Part shown: in pieces, positions 1-8,682 of the stretch
Layout of the letters: each line of letters starts with the position of its first letter
How positions within the stretch are numbered: the stretch's first letter is position 1
Origin: Rhodospirillales bacterium
Lineage (GTDB): Bacteria; Pseudomonadota; Alphaproteobacteria; Reyranellales; Reyranellaceae
Length of the DNA stretch: 64,000 nucleotides
Assembly (NCBI GenBank): GCA_016185145.1
Contig: JACPOB010000118.1
Coordinates: 18,080 to 82,079 of the forward strand
Reading direction: 5' to 3'
Translations under genes and position numbers: made by a program
The notes under the pieces: model-generated
The model's input: only the letters and a program-made list of their open reading frames with translations
Databases searched by the model: none
What the model was told of the DNA's origin: nothing

Positions 1-2
1 AG

Positions 3-572
3 CGCGTCACGCCCGACCTCGCCGCCGGCTTCGGCCTGGCGCGGCCGGCGGGCCTCGTCGTCAAGGAGGTCCATCCCGGCGGTCCCGGCTACAAGGCCGG
101 ACTGAAGCGCAACGACGTCATCGTGGCGTTGCGCGACCTGCCGATCGACGACGAGGCGAGCCTGCGCTTCCGGCTCGCCACGCTGTCGGTCGACACCGTC
201 GTTCCGGTGAAGGTCATCCGCAGCGGCAAGGAAGTGGTGGTCGACCTGAAGCTCGCTGCGCCGCCCGAGGACCCGCCGCGCGATCGCTCGCTGCTCGAAG
301 GCCGCCAGCCGTTGAGCGGCGCCGGCGTCGTCAACATGTCGCCCGCCGTCGCCGACGAACTCGGCCTGGTCGAGTACCGACCCGGCGTCATCGTCATCGA
401 GATCAAGCCTGGCGCCTATGCCAGCCGCTTCGTGCGGCCGGGCGACATGATCGTCGCGGTCAACGGGCAGGACGTGAAGAACGTCGCCGAGCTCAAAAAG
501 AGGATCACGGGCGGCGTGTCGAGCGTCACCATCAGCCGCGAGGGCATGGTGAATACCGTCCAGTTTCGTTGA
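3..572 (+). CDS. DegP/HtrA-type periplasmic serine protease, C-terminal part (two PDZ domains)
   Basis: Only the end of the gene is in the window, since the reading frame is open from the first bases. The visible 189 residues hold two PDZ domains. The first has the ligand-groove segment GLVVKEVHPGGPGYKAGL followed by GDxI-like KRNDVIVAL. The second runs from about residue 100 and has GVIVIEIKPGAYASRFVRPG then DMIVAVNGQDV. This two-PDZ tail is typical of DegP/DegQ proteases, which degrade or hold misfolded envelope proteins. The trypsin-like domain with the His-Asp-Ser triad would lie upstream and cannot be checked. The stop codon overlaps the TTG start of rarA in a TTGA, so the two are probably translated together. 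A PDZ-only protein is possible but less likely. Confidence 0.82.
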   Translation, partial: RVTPDLAAGFGLARPAGLVVKEVHPGGPGYKAGLKRNDVIVALRDLPIDDEASLRFRLATLSVDTVVPVKVIRSGKEVVVDLKLAAPPEDPPRDRSLLEGRQPLSGAGVVNMSPAVADELGLVEYRPGVIVIEIKPGAYASRFVRPGDMIVAVNGQDVKNVAELKKRITGGVSSVTISREGMVNTVQFR

Positions 573-1879
573 CGCAGTGCGCTGACGCAGTGCCCGCCGA
601 GCTTTTCGCCTCGCTCGCCCCGACACCGCTCGCCGAACGCCTGCGGCCCAAGACGCTGGGCGACATCCTGGGCCAGGAGCATCTGCTCGGGCCGGAAGGC
701 CCGCTCGGCCGTATGCTGGCGGCGCGCAAGCTCGGCTCGGCGATCCTGTGGGGGCCGCCGGGCTGCGGCAAGACGACGATCGCCCGCCTGCTGGCCGAGC
801 AGACCGATCTGCATTTCGAGCCCCTGTCGGCGGTGTTCTCCGGCGTCGCCGACCTTCGCCGGGTCTTCGAGGCCGCCCGCCAACGCCGCCGCGACGGCAA
901 GGGCACGCTGCTGTTCGTCGACGAGATCCATCGCTTCAACCGCGCCCAGCAGGACGGCTTCCTGCCCTACGTCGAGGACGGCACGGTGACGCTGGTCGGC
1001 GCCACCACCGAGAACCCGTCGTTCGAGCTCAACGCCGCGCTGCTGTCGCGCTGCCAGGTGCTGGTGTTGAAGCGGCTCGACGATTCGGCGCTCGGGCAGT
1101 TGCTGGAGCGCGCCGAGGCCGCATTGGGCAGGAAACTGCCGATCGACGAGGAGGGCCGGCAGGCGATCTTCGCCATGGCCGACGGCGACGGCCGCTACCT
1201 GATCACGCTCGCCGAGCAGCTTGCCGGGCTCAAGGAGAAGGGGCCGGTGCCGCCAGCGCGCCTGGCGACGCTGCTGCAGAAGCGCGCGCCGCTCTACGAC
1301 AAGGCGCAGGAAGCCCACTACAACCTGATCAGCGCCCTGCACAAATCCCTGCGCGGTTCGGACGTCGATGCCGCGCTCTACTGGTTCGCGCGCATGCTCG
1401 ATGGCGGCGAGGATCCGAAATACATCGCCCGCCGCCTGGTGCGCTTCGCCGTCGAGGATATCGGCATGGCCGATCCAAATGCGCTCACCCAGACGCTGGC
1501 GGCGTGGGACACCTACGACCGGCTGGGCTCGCCTGAAGGCGAGCTCGCGATCGCCCAGGCGGTGATCTATCTCGGCACCGCGCCGAAATCGAACGCGGGC
1601 TACGTCGCCTTCGGCGCCGCCAAGCGCGCGGCCAAGGAGCACGGCTCGCTGACGCCGCCGATGCACATCCTGAACGCGCCGACGCGGCTGATGAAGGATC
1701 TCGGCTATGCCAAGGGCTACGAGTACGACCACAACGCTGAGGACGGCTTCTCGGGGCAGAACTACTTCCCCGACGGCATGGCGCGCGAGGAGTTCTACCA
1801 GCCCGTCGAACGCGGCTTCGAGCGCGAGATCCTGAAGCGCCTGGAGTACTGGAAGAAGCTCAGGGGAAAGAAGCGGTAG
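569..1879 (+). CDS. rarA: Replication-associated recombination protein A (AAA+ ATPase)
   Basis: RarA/MgsA is a clamp-loader-like AAA+ ATPase that acts at stalled replication forks and single-stranded DNA ends. The protein has Walker A GPPGCGKTTIARLLA near residue 65, Walker B LLFVDEIHRFN near 115, and sensor 1 VGATTENPSFELN. The C-terminal helical tetramerisation domain carries DVDAALYWFARMLDGGEDP, which is diagnostic of the family. The full length is about 436 residues, normal for RarA. The TTG at 569 overlaps the stop of the upstream protease gene. A GTG at 590 is in frame and would give a more standard N-terminus, so the exact start is uncertain. A strong hairpin follows the stop. Confidence 0.95.
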   Translation: MTQCADAVPAELFASLAPTPLAERLRPKTLGDILGQEHLLGPEGPLGRMLAARKLGSAILWGPPGCGKTTIARLLAEQTDLHFEPLSAVFSGVADLRRVFEAARQRRRDGKGTLLFVDEIHRFNRAQQDGFLPYVEDGTVTLVGATTENPSFELNAALLSRCQVLVLKRLDDSALGQLLERAEAALGRKLPIDEEGRQAIFAMADGDGRYLITLAEQLAGLKEKGPVPPARLATLLQKRAPLYDKAQEAHYNLISALHKSLRGSDVDAALYWFARMLDGGEDPKYIARRLVRFAVEDIGMADPNALTQTLAAWDTYDRLGSPEGELAIAQAVIYLGTAPKSNAGYVAFGAAKRAAKEHGSLTPPMHILNAPTRLMKDLGYAKGYEYDHNAEDGFSGQNYFPDGMAREEFYQPVERGFEREILKRLEYWKKLRGKKR

Positions 1880-1883
1880 TGTT

Positions 1884-1923
1884 CTTGCCGGACCGCGGGC
1901 CTGGAGGCCCGCGGTCCGGCAAG
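1884..1923. repeat. Perfect palindrome between convergent genes (nested-palindrome family A, short form)
   Basis: Two perfectly complementary 19-bp arms (1884-1902 and 1905-1923) are separated by GG. It sits between the stop of rarA on the plus strand and the stop of the L,D-transpeptidase gene on the minus strand, so it probably ends transcription from both sides. There is no clear T-run. The core, GCGGGCCT-GG-AGGCCCGC flanked by GGACC/GGTCC, has the same plan as the longer elements near 14.3, 19.1 and 62.3 kb. Confidence 0.8.
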
Positions 1924-1924
1924 A

Positions 1925-3415
1925 TCAAGGCTTCGCCATCGCCCGGACGACACGGCGGTCGCGGCCGTAGACGTCGTCGCGGAAGGTCGGCATGCCAGCC
2001 GCGTCGGCGGTCACCGTGCGGTATGTCACGTAGAGCGTGATCGGCTCGGGAAACGTGTAGTGCGCCTGCTGGCCGGCATCGATCACCTGGCGCACCCGCT
2101 CCTTGCTGAAGCCGTTCCTGCCGCCGAACGCCTTCTCGACGAAGTCGAGCGGGTTCTGCAGGCGGATGCAGCCATGGCTGAAGTTGCGGCTGCCCTCGGT
2201 GAACAGCCAGCGGCTCGCCGTGTCGTGCATGTAGATCCCGTACCTGTTGGCGAACGGGAAGAAGATGTAGCCCAGCGCATTGCCGGCTCCCGGATCCTGT
2301 CGGATGCGGTAGGGGAAGGCTTTCGGATGGATCGAGCTCCAGTCGATCGAGGCGGGATCGATCTCGGTGTCGTCGCTCCAGTTCTCGAAGATCTTGAAGC
2401 CCGCGGCCTGCAGCGCGTTGGGATCGCGGCGCAGCATCGGCAGGTATTCCTCGCCCGAGATCGACTGCGGCACCGTCCAGTAGGGGTTGGTCTGGAAGCC
2501 GCGCATGGTCGACTGGATCTCGGGCGTCGGGTCCTTGGGCGTGCCGACGATCACCAGGCTCTGGAACGCGACCTTGCCGTCGTCGACGAACATCATCGAA
2601 TAGTCGCCGGCATTGACGAAGACATAGCGGCTGCCGAGGTCGGCCGGCAGCCAGCGCCGCCGCTCGAGGTTGGCGATGATCTGGTCGATGCGCTCGTCGA
2701 TCGTGGTGTTGAGCGACTGCGTGGTCTTGGCGCCGATGATGCCGTCGACCGTCAGCCCCTTGGTCTCCTGGTAGGATTTGACGACAGCCGCCAGCGGCTC
2801 GTCGTAGAGCTCGGGCGCCGCGCCCTCGGCCGGCTCGGGCACGGTGAGATCGAGCTCGCTGAGCCGCTTGCGCAGGATCGGCACGCGCGGATCGGTCATG
2901 CCGGGCTTCAGGAGATTGCCGTCGGGCAGCTGCGTGAAGATCGCCTTGCCGCGCTTGTCGCGCCACACGGCGAGCGACTTCTGCAGCGCCGGGTAGTCGC
3001 CCTTGGGGGCAAGGCCGGCGAGCCAGGCGGCGAAGTCGCCGGCTTCGGCGGCGGCCTTCAGCAAGTCGGCGCGCTCGACCTTGCGCTGGATGATGTCGAT
3101 GTCCTTGTCGACTCGGTTGGCGCGCACGCGGCCGGTCGACAGGTCGCTGGCATAGGCGACGAAAGCCGCCGTCAGCAGGGTCTCGGTTGCGGGATCGGTG
3201 CCCGCCTCGACCGCCTTCTCGACCTCGGCGAGCCCGTACCACTTGGGGTCGAGTCCATGGTCTGCCGCACTGCGAATCGCCTTGACCAGGGCATCGGCGC
3301 GGGCGCGGTTGGCGCTCGAACCGGTCCAAAGAGTGTCATTGGCAAGGGCGGGAAGGGATCCCGAAAGGGGGATCAGGAACGCCAGCAACGCGGCGAAAAA
3401 GCGAAGGCGAATCAC
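1925..3415 (-). CDS. L,D-transpeptidase (YcbB-like) with signal peptide and peptidoglycan-binding domain
   Basis: The enzyme would form 3-3 cross-links in peptidoglycan, or attach proteins to it, in the periplasm. A hydrophobic signal MIRLRFFAALLAFLIP ends in ALA. A peptidoglycan-binding domain lies mid-protein (SYQETKGLTVDGIIGAKT), and the YkuD domain has the catalytic motif NFSHGCIRLQNP with Cys416 and His414. The conserved upstream His of MHDTASRWLF is also present. At about 496 residues it is near the size of YcbB/LdtD proteins. I place the start at the GTG at 3415, because it begins the signal peptide and overlaps the preceding hydrolase stop in a GTGA. An ATG at 3451 would add 12 unhelpful residues. 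Confidence 0.9.
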   Translation of the reverse strand: MIRLRFFAALLAFLIPLSGSLPALANDTLWTGSSANRARADALVKAIRSAADHGLDPKWYGLAEVEKAVEAGTDPATETLLTAAFVAYASDLSTGRVRANRVDKDIDIIQRKVERADLLKAAAEAGDFAAWLAGLAPKGDYPALQKSLAVWRDKRGKAIFTQLPDGNLLKPGMTDPRVPILRKRLSELDLTVPEPAEGAAPELYDEPLAAVVKSYQETKGLTVDGIIGAKTTQSLNTTIDERIDQIIANLERRRWLPADLGSRYVFVNAGDYSMMFVDDGKVAFQSLVIVGTPKDPTPEIQSTMRGFQTNPYWTVPQSISGEEYLPMLRRDPNALQAAGFKIFENWSDDTEIDPASIDWSSIHPKAFPYRIRQDPGAGNALGYIFFPFANRYGIYMHDTASRWLFTEGSRNFSHGCIRLQNPLDFVEKAFGGRNGFSKERVRQVIDAGQQAHYTFPEPITLYVTYRTVTADAAGMPTFRDDVYGRDRRVVRAMAKP

Positions 3416-4338
3416 GCCGCGTGTATAGCAGGAAACGTCCGATTCGTCCATTGAGAGGCGAAGCCATGGGCCTGCAGGAAAGCCAGCAAATCCGCGGTTG
3501 CACGCTGTTTCAGCTCGGCTGTGCCGCCGCCCGCACGGGCGCCCTTGGTGACGCAGTGCCGGCGCGCCCAGGCCTGGTATTCCGGTTCGCTCATCGCCCG
3601 GCCGGCGGCGACCACGAAGTGGCGCCCGTCATCCTCGATGAAGTTCGTACAGCACGACCAGTTCTCGGCGTCCTTGATGTCGAACACCGGCCCGACCGAT
3701 TCCCAGCCGTGATGGGCGTTGCCGTAGACCTTGACCTTGATGCGCTGATTGCCGGCTGCCCGCATGCGTTCGGCATACTCGACGGCCAGCGGCGCCGGCG
3801 TGTAGTCGTCGCGCGCCGCCAGCATGAAGAACATCGGCTTGCCGTGGGTCGTCGGATCGCGGTGCTGGGCGGTGGCGCCCGGGCAGATCGCGACGTGCAG
3901 GTCGAACAGGTGCGTAAAACCGTTGCGCCAGCGCTGGCGAACGGCCATGGCGGCATTGAGCGTGGCGCCGCCGCCCTTGGACACGCCCATGATGCCGATC
4001 CGCTCGGGATCGATGCGCGGGTCGGCGCGCAGCAGGGCAAGGGCTGCGAAGGCGTCGCCCTCCATCTGGGCGGCCGACACCAGGGTCTGGTCGGCCACCG
4101 TGCGGCGCACGCCCCGGCCGGTGAAGCTGTCGACGATCAGGGCGGCAACGCCCGCCTCGTTCAACGCCTGGGCATAGAAATGCTCGCGATGGCGCTGCAC
4201 GCCCGCGCTCGAGGTCAGGATCACCATGCAGGATGCCGGACCGCTGGCTTCGGGCAGATGCAGGGTGGCCGTCAGCCGCGCCGGCCGGCAGGCGGCGGGG
4301 TGATCGAAGGTCAGGGTGTCGAACGCCAGCGATTCCAT
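3412..4338 (-). CDS. Dienelactone hydrolase family alpha/beta hydrolase
   Basis: A 308-residue alpha/beta hydrolase. The nucleophile elbow is GVSKGGG with Ser120. The acid is in AARDDYTP (Asp177 or Asp178) and the catalytic His is in NAHHGWE (His209 or His210). This order and spacing match the dienelactone hydrolase family, which cleaves esters or lactones. The classical enzyme uses Cys as nucleophile, so the Ser here points to a broader esterase. No signal peptide is seen, so it is probably cytoplasmic. The stop overlaps the start of the L,D-transpeptidase by four bases, which suggests one transcript. The substrate cannot be told from the sequence. Confidence 0.82.
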   Translation of the reverse strand: MESLAFDTLTFDHPAACRPARLTATLHLPEASGPASCMVILTSSAGVQRHREHFYAQALNEAGVAALIVDSFTGRGVRRTVADQTLVSAAQMEGDAFAALALLRADPRIDPERIGIMGVSKGGGATLNAAMAVRQRWRNGFTHLFDLHVAICPGATAQHRDPTTHGKPMFFMLAARDDYTPAPLAVEYAERMRAAGNQRIKVKVYGNAHHGWESVGPVFDIKDAENWSCCTNFIEDDGRHFVVAAGRAMSEPEYQAWARRHCVTKGARAGGGTAELKQRATADLLAFLQAHGFASQWTNRTFPAIHAA

Positions 4339-4373
4339 GGACCCTGTTTACCTTGTCCCGTAGGTTGCGCGCC

Positions 4374-5348
4374 ATGAGCGCCAGCCCCAAGGTCCAGACC
4401 CGAGCCGTCGCCGACGACGAGGCCGGCCTGCGGCTCGATCGCTGGTTCCAGCGGCACTTCCCCGAGCTGGGCCACGGCGCCCTGCAGAAGCTTTTGCGCA
4501 CCGGCCAGGTCCGCATCGACGGCAAGCGGGCCGAGGGCAAGAACCGGGTCGAGCCCGGCCAGACCATCCGCCTGCCGCCCGGCGTCACCGCGGCGCCGTC
4601 GCCCAAGCCGCGTGAGATCCCGACCGTGTCGGACCGCGATGCCCAGGAGATCCGCGGCCTCGTCATACACAAGGACGACCAGGTGATCGTGCTGAACAAG
4701 CCGCCGGGACTGGCGGTGCAGGGCGGCACGGGCACCGAGCGCCATGTCGACGGCATGCTCGATGCGCTGCGGTTCGGCTACGACGAGCGGCCGCGACTGG
4801 TCCACCGCCTGGACAAGGACACATCGGGTCTGCTGCTGATCGCCCGTACCGGATTGGCGGCACGGCGCCTCGGCGATTCCTTCCGCGACCGTGAGACCGA
4901 GAAGCTCTACTGGGCCGTGGTGGTTGGCATGCCGCCGCGTCCGGAGGGTGCCATCGATCTGCCGCTTGCCAAGCGTCCCGGCGCGCGCGACCGCGAGCTG
5001 ATGCAGGTCGACCACGAGAACGGCCAGAAGGCCCTGACCCACTTCCGCGTGCTCGACCATGCCGGCAAGCGTGCGGCTCTGCTGGCGCTCTGGCCGCGCA
5101 CCGGCCGCACGCACCAGCTGCGCGTTCACTGCGCGGCGATGGGCTGCCCGATCCTGGGCGACGGCAAGTATGGCGGCGAGGAAGCGCTGTTGTCGGCGGT
5201 CGCCGATGCCCGCCGCCTGCACCTTCATGCCCGTCGCCTCGTCCTGCCGCATCCCTCGGGCAAGGGCGAGCTGGCAATCGATGCACAGCCGCCGCCTCAC
5301 TTCCGCCGTACCGTTGAAGCATTCGGCTTCTCGTTTGACGGAGTTTGA
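4374..5348 (+). CDS. RluA-family 23S rRNA pseudouridine synthase (RluC/RluD-like)
   Basis: The enzyme converts uridines in large-subunit rRNA to pseudouridine. The N-terminus is an S4 RNA-binding domain (LRLDRWFQRHFP, then LLRTGQVRIDG). The catalytic domain carries the family signature RLVHRLDKDTSGLLLIAR with the nucleophilic Asp, and later GRTHQLRVH. The length from the ATG at 4374 is 324 residues, like RluC and RluD. Longer in-frame reading upstream crosses the divergent hydrolase gene and was not used. The S4 domain rules out RluA itself; choosing between RluC and RluD needs alignment. Confidence 0.9.
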   Translation: MSASPKVQTRAVADDEAGLRLDRWFQRHFPELGHGALQKLLRTGQVRIDGKRAEGKNRVEPGQTIRLPPGVTAAPSPKPREIPTVSDRDAQEIRGLVIHKDDQVIVLNKPPGLAVQGGTGTERHVDGMLDALRFGYDERPRLVHRLDKDTSGLLLIARTGLAARRLGDSFRDRETEKLYWAVVVGMPPRPEGAIDLPLAKRPGARDRELMQVDHENGQKALTHFRVLDHAGKRAALLALWPRTGRTHQLRVHCAAMGCPILGDGKYGGEEALLSAVADARRLHLHARRLVLPHPSGKGELAIDAQPPPHFRRTVEAFGFSFDGV

Positions 5349-5365
5349 GCGAGAATCAGCGGGTA

Positions 5366-7390
5366 ATGCGCGTTCCCTGGAAGCGGTTGACCTGGATTCT
5401 CGCGGCGGCTGTCCCCGTCGCCGCGGTGGCCGGGATCATTTGGGTCGGTACGCGCGATCTGTCCCGTTTCCAGGGCCGGATGATCGAGCAGGTTCGCAAG
5501 GTGACCGGCCGCGAGCTCGCCGCCCGCGTGCCGCTCGGCATCAAGCTCGGCACCGAGCCCGCCATGGTGGCGGAGGGCGTCACGCTCACCAACGCGAGCT
5601 GGGGCTCGCGCCCGGAACTCGCGCGGGTGCGCAAGCTCACCCTGTTCCTCGATCCGGTGTCTCTGTTCCTGGGTGAGATCAAGATCGGCCGCGTCCTGCT
5701 CGAAGGCGCCGACATCCTGGTCGAGCGCAACGAGGTCGGCGACACCAACCTCGACATGCTGCCGCCGCCCGACGGCTCGGGCCCGCATCCCGGCGAGAAC
5801 CGGTCGCTCAGGCTGCGCACGGCGCCCGCCTTTCCCTGGATCGGCACGATCGACGTGCGCGACTCGGTACTCACGATCGCCGAAGGGCAGGGCCGTCCGC
5901 CGGTGGTGCTGGAGATCCCGGCCGCGACCTTCAAGTCGTCGGCGCCCAACCAGCCGCTGCAGCTCGAGGGCAAGTTCGCCGCGCCTCAGGCCACGCCGCT
6001 CGAGCTCACCGGCACCGCCGGCTCGTTCGACGGTTGGATGAGGGGACTGCCCGGCAACATCGATGTGCAGGGCGGCTTCGGCGGCGGCAAGATCGCGATC
6101 AAGGGCAGCGTCAACGCCAAGGGCACCAATTTGGCCATTACGTCGGAAGGTCCCGACGTCTCGGTGTTCGGGCCCTATGTGCGCCTGCCGGTGCCGGCCG
6201 GCGGTCCGTACGTGCTGAATGCCAAGGCCGGCACTCTGCGCAGCAGCTTCAAGGTCGAGGTGACGACGCTGAAGGTCGGCTCCAGCGAGCTTGTCGGCGA
6301 GGCGCTGTTCCGTGTCGACCGCAAGGGCACGCCCACCGTGACTGTCAACGCCGACGTGAGCCGCCTCGACATCGGCGACCTCAAAGCTGCTCCCTCGGTG
6401 CCGCCTGCTGCCAATGCGGCGCAGGGACCACCGCCGCGGCTGGTGCCGACCATGCCGTTCCAGGCGAGCTGGCTCGGCCGCACCGCCATGTCGGTGACGG
6501 TGCGGCTGGGCGAGATCGTGGGGCTCGGCAGCAAGGTGCAGAACGCCTCGGTCACGCTGACCTCGGGCGAGACCCGCTTTGCCTTCCGCGCCGCCGCCAC
6601 GGTCGGCGGCGGCTCCGCAGGCTTCGATCTCGTCTACGACCCCACCGGCCGTATCGGCCAGGCGACACTGACGGCGACGGCAAGCCGCGTGTCGCTCGCC
6701 GACCTCACGACGCTGCTGGGCTTCGACGTCGGACTGCGCGACGCGGTCGGCGACATCGACCTGCGCCTGCGTGGCGGCGGGCGCAATACGCGCGATGCGC
6801 TCAATTCGGCCAGCGGCTCGATCGAGGTCGCGGTCACCAAGGGCCAGTGGCCGCGCAGCCAGTTCGCCAATTGGCCGGGCGAGACGCAGCGCCTGCTGGG
6901 CGGCGGCGACACCGGCGTGCCGTTCAACTGCATCGCCGGCCGCTTCGATGTGAGCGGCGGCATTGCCTACTTGCGGCGACTGGTGGTCGACACGCCGCGC
7001 ACGACCATGGTTGGCGGGGGCTATCTCAGCCTCAGGACTGAGGGCTTCGAGTTCGTCGTGGCACCCGAGGCCCGTGACAACCAGAACATCGCGCTCGCCG
7101 TGCCCTTGCGCGTCAAGGGTGGCAGCGGTCGCGAGACTGCCAGTGCGCTCGAGCCCAACCTTGCCCGCCTGCTCGTCGGTGCCGGCGTCGTGCCGAGCCT
7201 CAGCGCCCAGGTGAACCAGGCGGCGAAGCAGGCCAACGCCAATCCGTGCGCGATCGTGGCGCCGCGCGTCGAGGGCCTGCGCCCGGGCCTCCGGGCACAG
7301 CTGCCGGTGCCGTCGCCCGCCGACACGCGCCATCGCGGCGGCCGCCCGGCGCAGACGGCGGGACCGCAGCGCAGCCAGACGCGGCCGTGA
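5366..7390 (+). CDS. AsmA family protein (envelope biogenesis)
   Basis: AsmA-like proteins are bridge-like lipid-transfer or outer-membrane-assembly factors anchored in the inner membrane. There is one N-terminal membrane segment (TWILAAAVPVAAVAGIIWVG), followed by the typical start of an AsmA domain with TGRELAARVPLGIKLGTEP and GVTLTNASWGSRPELARV. A long beta-rich periplasmic region follows, with a C-terminal AsmA-like stretch (LRLRGGGRNTRDALNSASGS). The protein is 674 residues from the ATG at 5366. A TTG at 5345 would overlap the previous gene by four bases and is a possible alternative. The C-terminal 50 residues are rich in Arg, Pro and Ala and look disordered. Confidence 0.85.
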   Translation: MRVPWKRLTWILAAAVPVAAVAGIIWVGTRDLSRFQGRMIEQVRKVTGRELAARVPLGIKLGTEPAMVAEGVTLTNASWGSRPELARVRKLTLFLDPVSLFLGEIKIGRVLLEGADILVERNEVGDTNLDMLPPPDGSGPHPGENRSLRLRTAPAFPWIGTIDVRDSVLTIAEGQGRPPVVLEIPAATFKSSAPNQPLQLEGKFAAPQATPLELTGTAGSFDGWMRGLPGNIDVQGGFGGGKIAIKGSVNAKGTNLAITSEGPDVSVFGPYVRLPVPAGGPYVLNAKAGTLRSSFKVEVTTLKVGSSELVGEALFRVDRKGTPTVTVNADVSRLDIGDLKAAPSVPPAANAAQGPPPRLVPTMPFQASWLGRTAMSVTVRLGEIVGLGSKVQNASVTLTSGETRFAFRAAATVGGGSAGFDLVYDPTGRIGQATLTATASRVSLADLTTLLGFDVGLRDAVGDIDLRLRGGGRNTRDALNSASGSIEVAVTKGQWPRSQFANWPGETQRLLGGGDTGVPFNCIAGRFDVSGGIAYLRRLVVDTPRTTMVGGGYLSLRTEGFEFVVAPEARDNQNIALAVPLRVKGGSGRETASALEPNLARLLVGAGVVPSLSAQVNQAAKQANANPCAIVAPRVEGLRPGLRAQLPVPSPADTRHRGGRPAQTAGPQRSQTRP

Positions 7391-7953
7391 CCGAGAGACC
7401 CGACGAGCGCGTAGTGATCTCGTTCAGCAAGGCCAAGCTGACCGGGCTGGCCTTTCTAGCGGTCGTGGGTTTTCTCTTCTCTGCAGACGTCACCTCCTTC
7501 TTGGTCTGGCGTGTCGCGTCGTCGTTTTTCCAGATCGTTGGAAGCACGGTTGCAAGCCTGATGGTCGTGATGTCTGGAACGGCCCTGTGGCTTGCCATTG
7601 CGAAGCTGGTTGATCGAACCCCGGCACTGGTAATCGATAGTATGGGACTAACCGACCGAACAACCTTGCCCGCTGTGGGGCGGGTCGAGTGGACAGACGT
7701 GCGGACAGTACGCGTCTGGAGGTACTGGTTCGTGAACTATCTCTGCATTGATCTGCACGATCCTCGTCCTTTCGTCAGTCGCGGCAATGCCGTCCAACGT
7801 TTCATCAGGACGTCAGCCATGCGCTCTGGCGGCGGCGCCATTTGTCTCACGAGCCTGATGCTGGATATCCGCTTTGGCAGGCTGACACAGACCGTCAGGC
7901 GATTTTTTGACCAGGCCAAGGCTCCCTTGTCGATAACCCCATCGGGCGTGTAA
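7387..7953 (+). CDS. Small two-helix membrane protein, STM3941-like
   Basis: A 188-residue protein with two hydrophobic segments near the N-terminus (LTGLAFLAVVGFLFSADV and IVGSTVASLMVVMSGTALWL), then a soluble domain containing VIDSMGLTDRTTLPAVGRVEWTD-like PH-type strands. This layout resembles the uncharacterised STM3941 family; the match is from memory and the function is unknown. The GTG at 7387 overlaps the AsmA stop in a GTGA. The stretch uses visibly more A/T and rarer codons than its neighbours, which may mark more recent arrival. The ATP12 gene follows after 12 bases. Confidence 0.6.
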   Translation: MTERPDERVVISFSKAKLTGLAFLAVVGFLFSADVTSFLVWRVASSFFQIVGSTVASLMVVMSGTALWLAIAKLVDRTPALVIDSMGLTDRTTLPAVGRVEWTDVRTVRVWRYWFVNYLCIDLHDPRPFVSRGNAVQRFIRTSAMRSGGGAICLTSLMLDIRFGRLTQTVRRFFDQAKAPLSITPSGV

Positions 7954-7965
7954 GCCCTCGCCTCG

Positions 7966-8682
7966 ATGAAGCGTTTCTACAAGGAGACGGCCGTCGACCT
8001 CGGCGATGGTGGCCATCGCGTCCTGCTCGACGGCAAACCCATGCGCACGCCGGCCAAAGCGGTGCTGGTGGTGCCGACCCGCGCCCTGGCCGAAGCGATC
8101 GCGGCCGAATGGGACGAGGTGCCGGACAAGGCCGACATCAACGTCTCGCATCTGCCGCTGACGCGGCTTGCGGCGACCGGCCACGACCGCGTGACGACGC
8201 AGCGCGCGCGGGTGATCGAGGACACTGCCAAATATGCGGGCTCGGACATGCTGTGCTACCGCGCCAGCGAGCCCGAGACCCTGGTGAAGCGCCAGCAGGA
8301 GACGTGGCAACCGCTGCTCGACTGGGCGGCCGAGCGCTACGGCGCGCGACTGGTCGTCGTCGAAGGGTTGGCCTTCGTCGACCAACCGGCCGACGCTGTC
8401 GCGCGCCTGCACGAGGCCGTTGCGGCGCACAGCGACCTTGGCCTGTCGGCGCTCTACAATCTCACGCACATATCGGGCTCGCTGATCGTGGCGCTGGCCG
8501 TTGCCGAGGGGCATCTTTCAGCGGCCGATGCGTTTGCCGCGGCCCAGCTCGACGAGCTCTATCAGATCGAGCGTTGGGGCGACGATCCGATCGCCACCAG
8601 GCGCCATGCAGGCATCAGGCACGACATCGACGCCAGCGCGCGCTTCCTCGCGCTGCTGGCTGAGCAGCGGTTGAAAGGATGA
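7966..8682 (+). CDS. ATP12 family F1-ATPase assembly chaperone
   Basis: ATP12 binds the alpha subunit of F1 ATP synthase during assembly. It is found in mitochondria and their alphaproteobacterial relatives, so it is useful for placing the organism. Diagnostic stretches include MKRFYKETAV, VLLDGKPMRTPAKAVLVVPT, AIAAEWDE, PLTRLAATGHDRV and SDMLCYRA. The length of 238 residues is normal. The stop overlaps the next start in an ATGA at 8679-8682. The neighbours upstream (pseudouridine synthase, AsmA) are often seen near ATP12 in alphaproteobacteria, as far as I recall. Confidence 0.93.
   Translation: MKRFYKETAVDLGDGGHRVLLDGKPMRTPAKAVLVVPTRALAEAIAAEWDEVPDKADINVSHLPLTRLAATGHDRVTTQRARVIEDTAKYAGSDMLCYRASEPETLVKRQQETWQPLLDWAAERYGARLVVVEGLAFVDQPADAVARLHEAVAAHSDLGLSALYNLTHISGSLIVALAVAEGHLSAADAFAAAQLDELYQIERWGDDPIATRRHAGIRHDIDASARFLALLAEQRLKG

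Noticed and set aside
416..1732. Long minus-strand reading frame opposite rarA (and many similar ones opposite other genes)
   Set aside because: It is the antisense shadow of a well-conserved gene in high-GC DNA. Its composition is Arg/Gly/Ala-heavy and it has no family motif.
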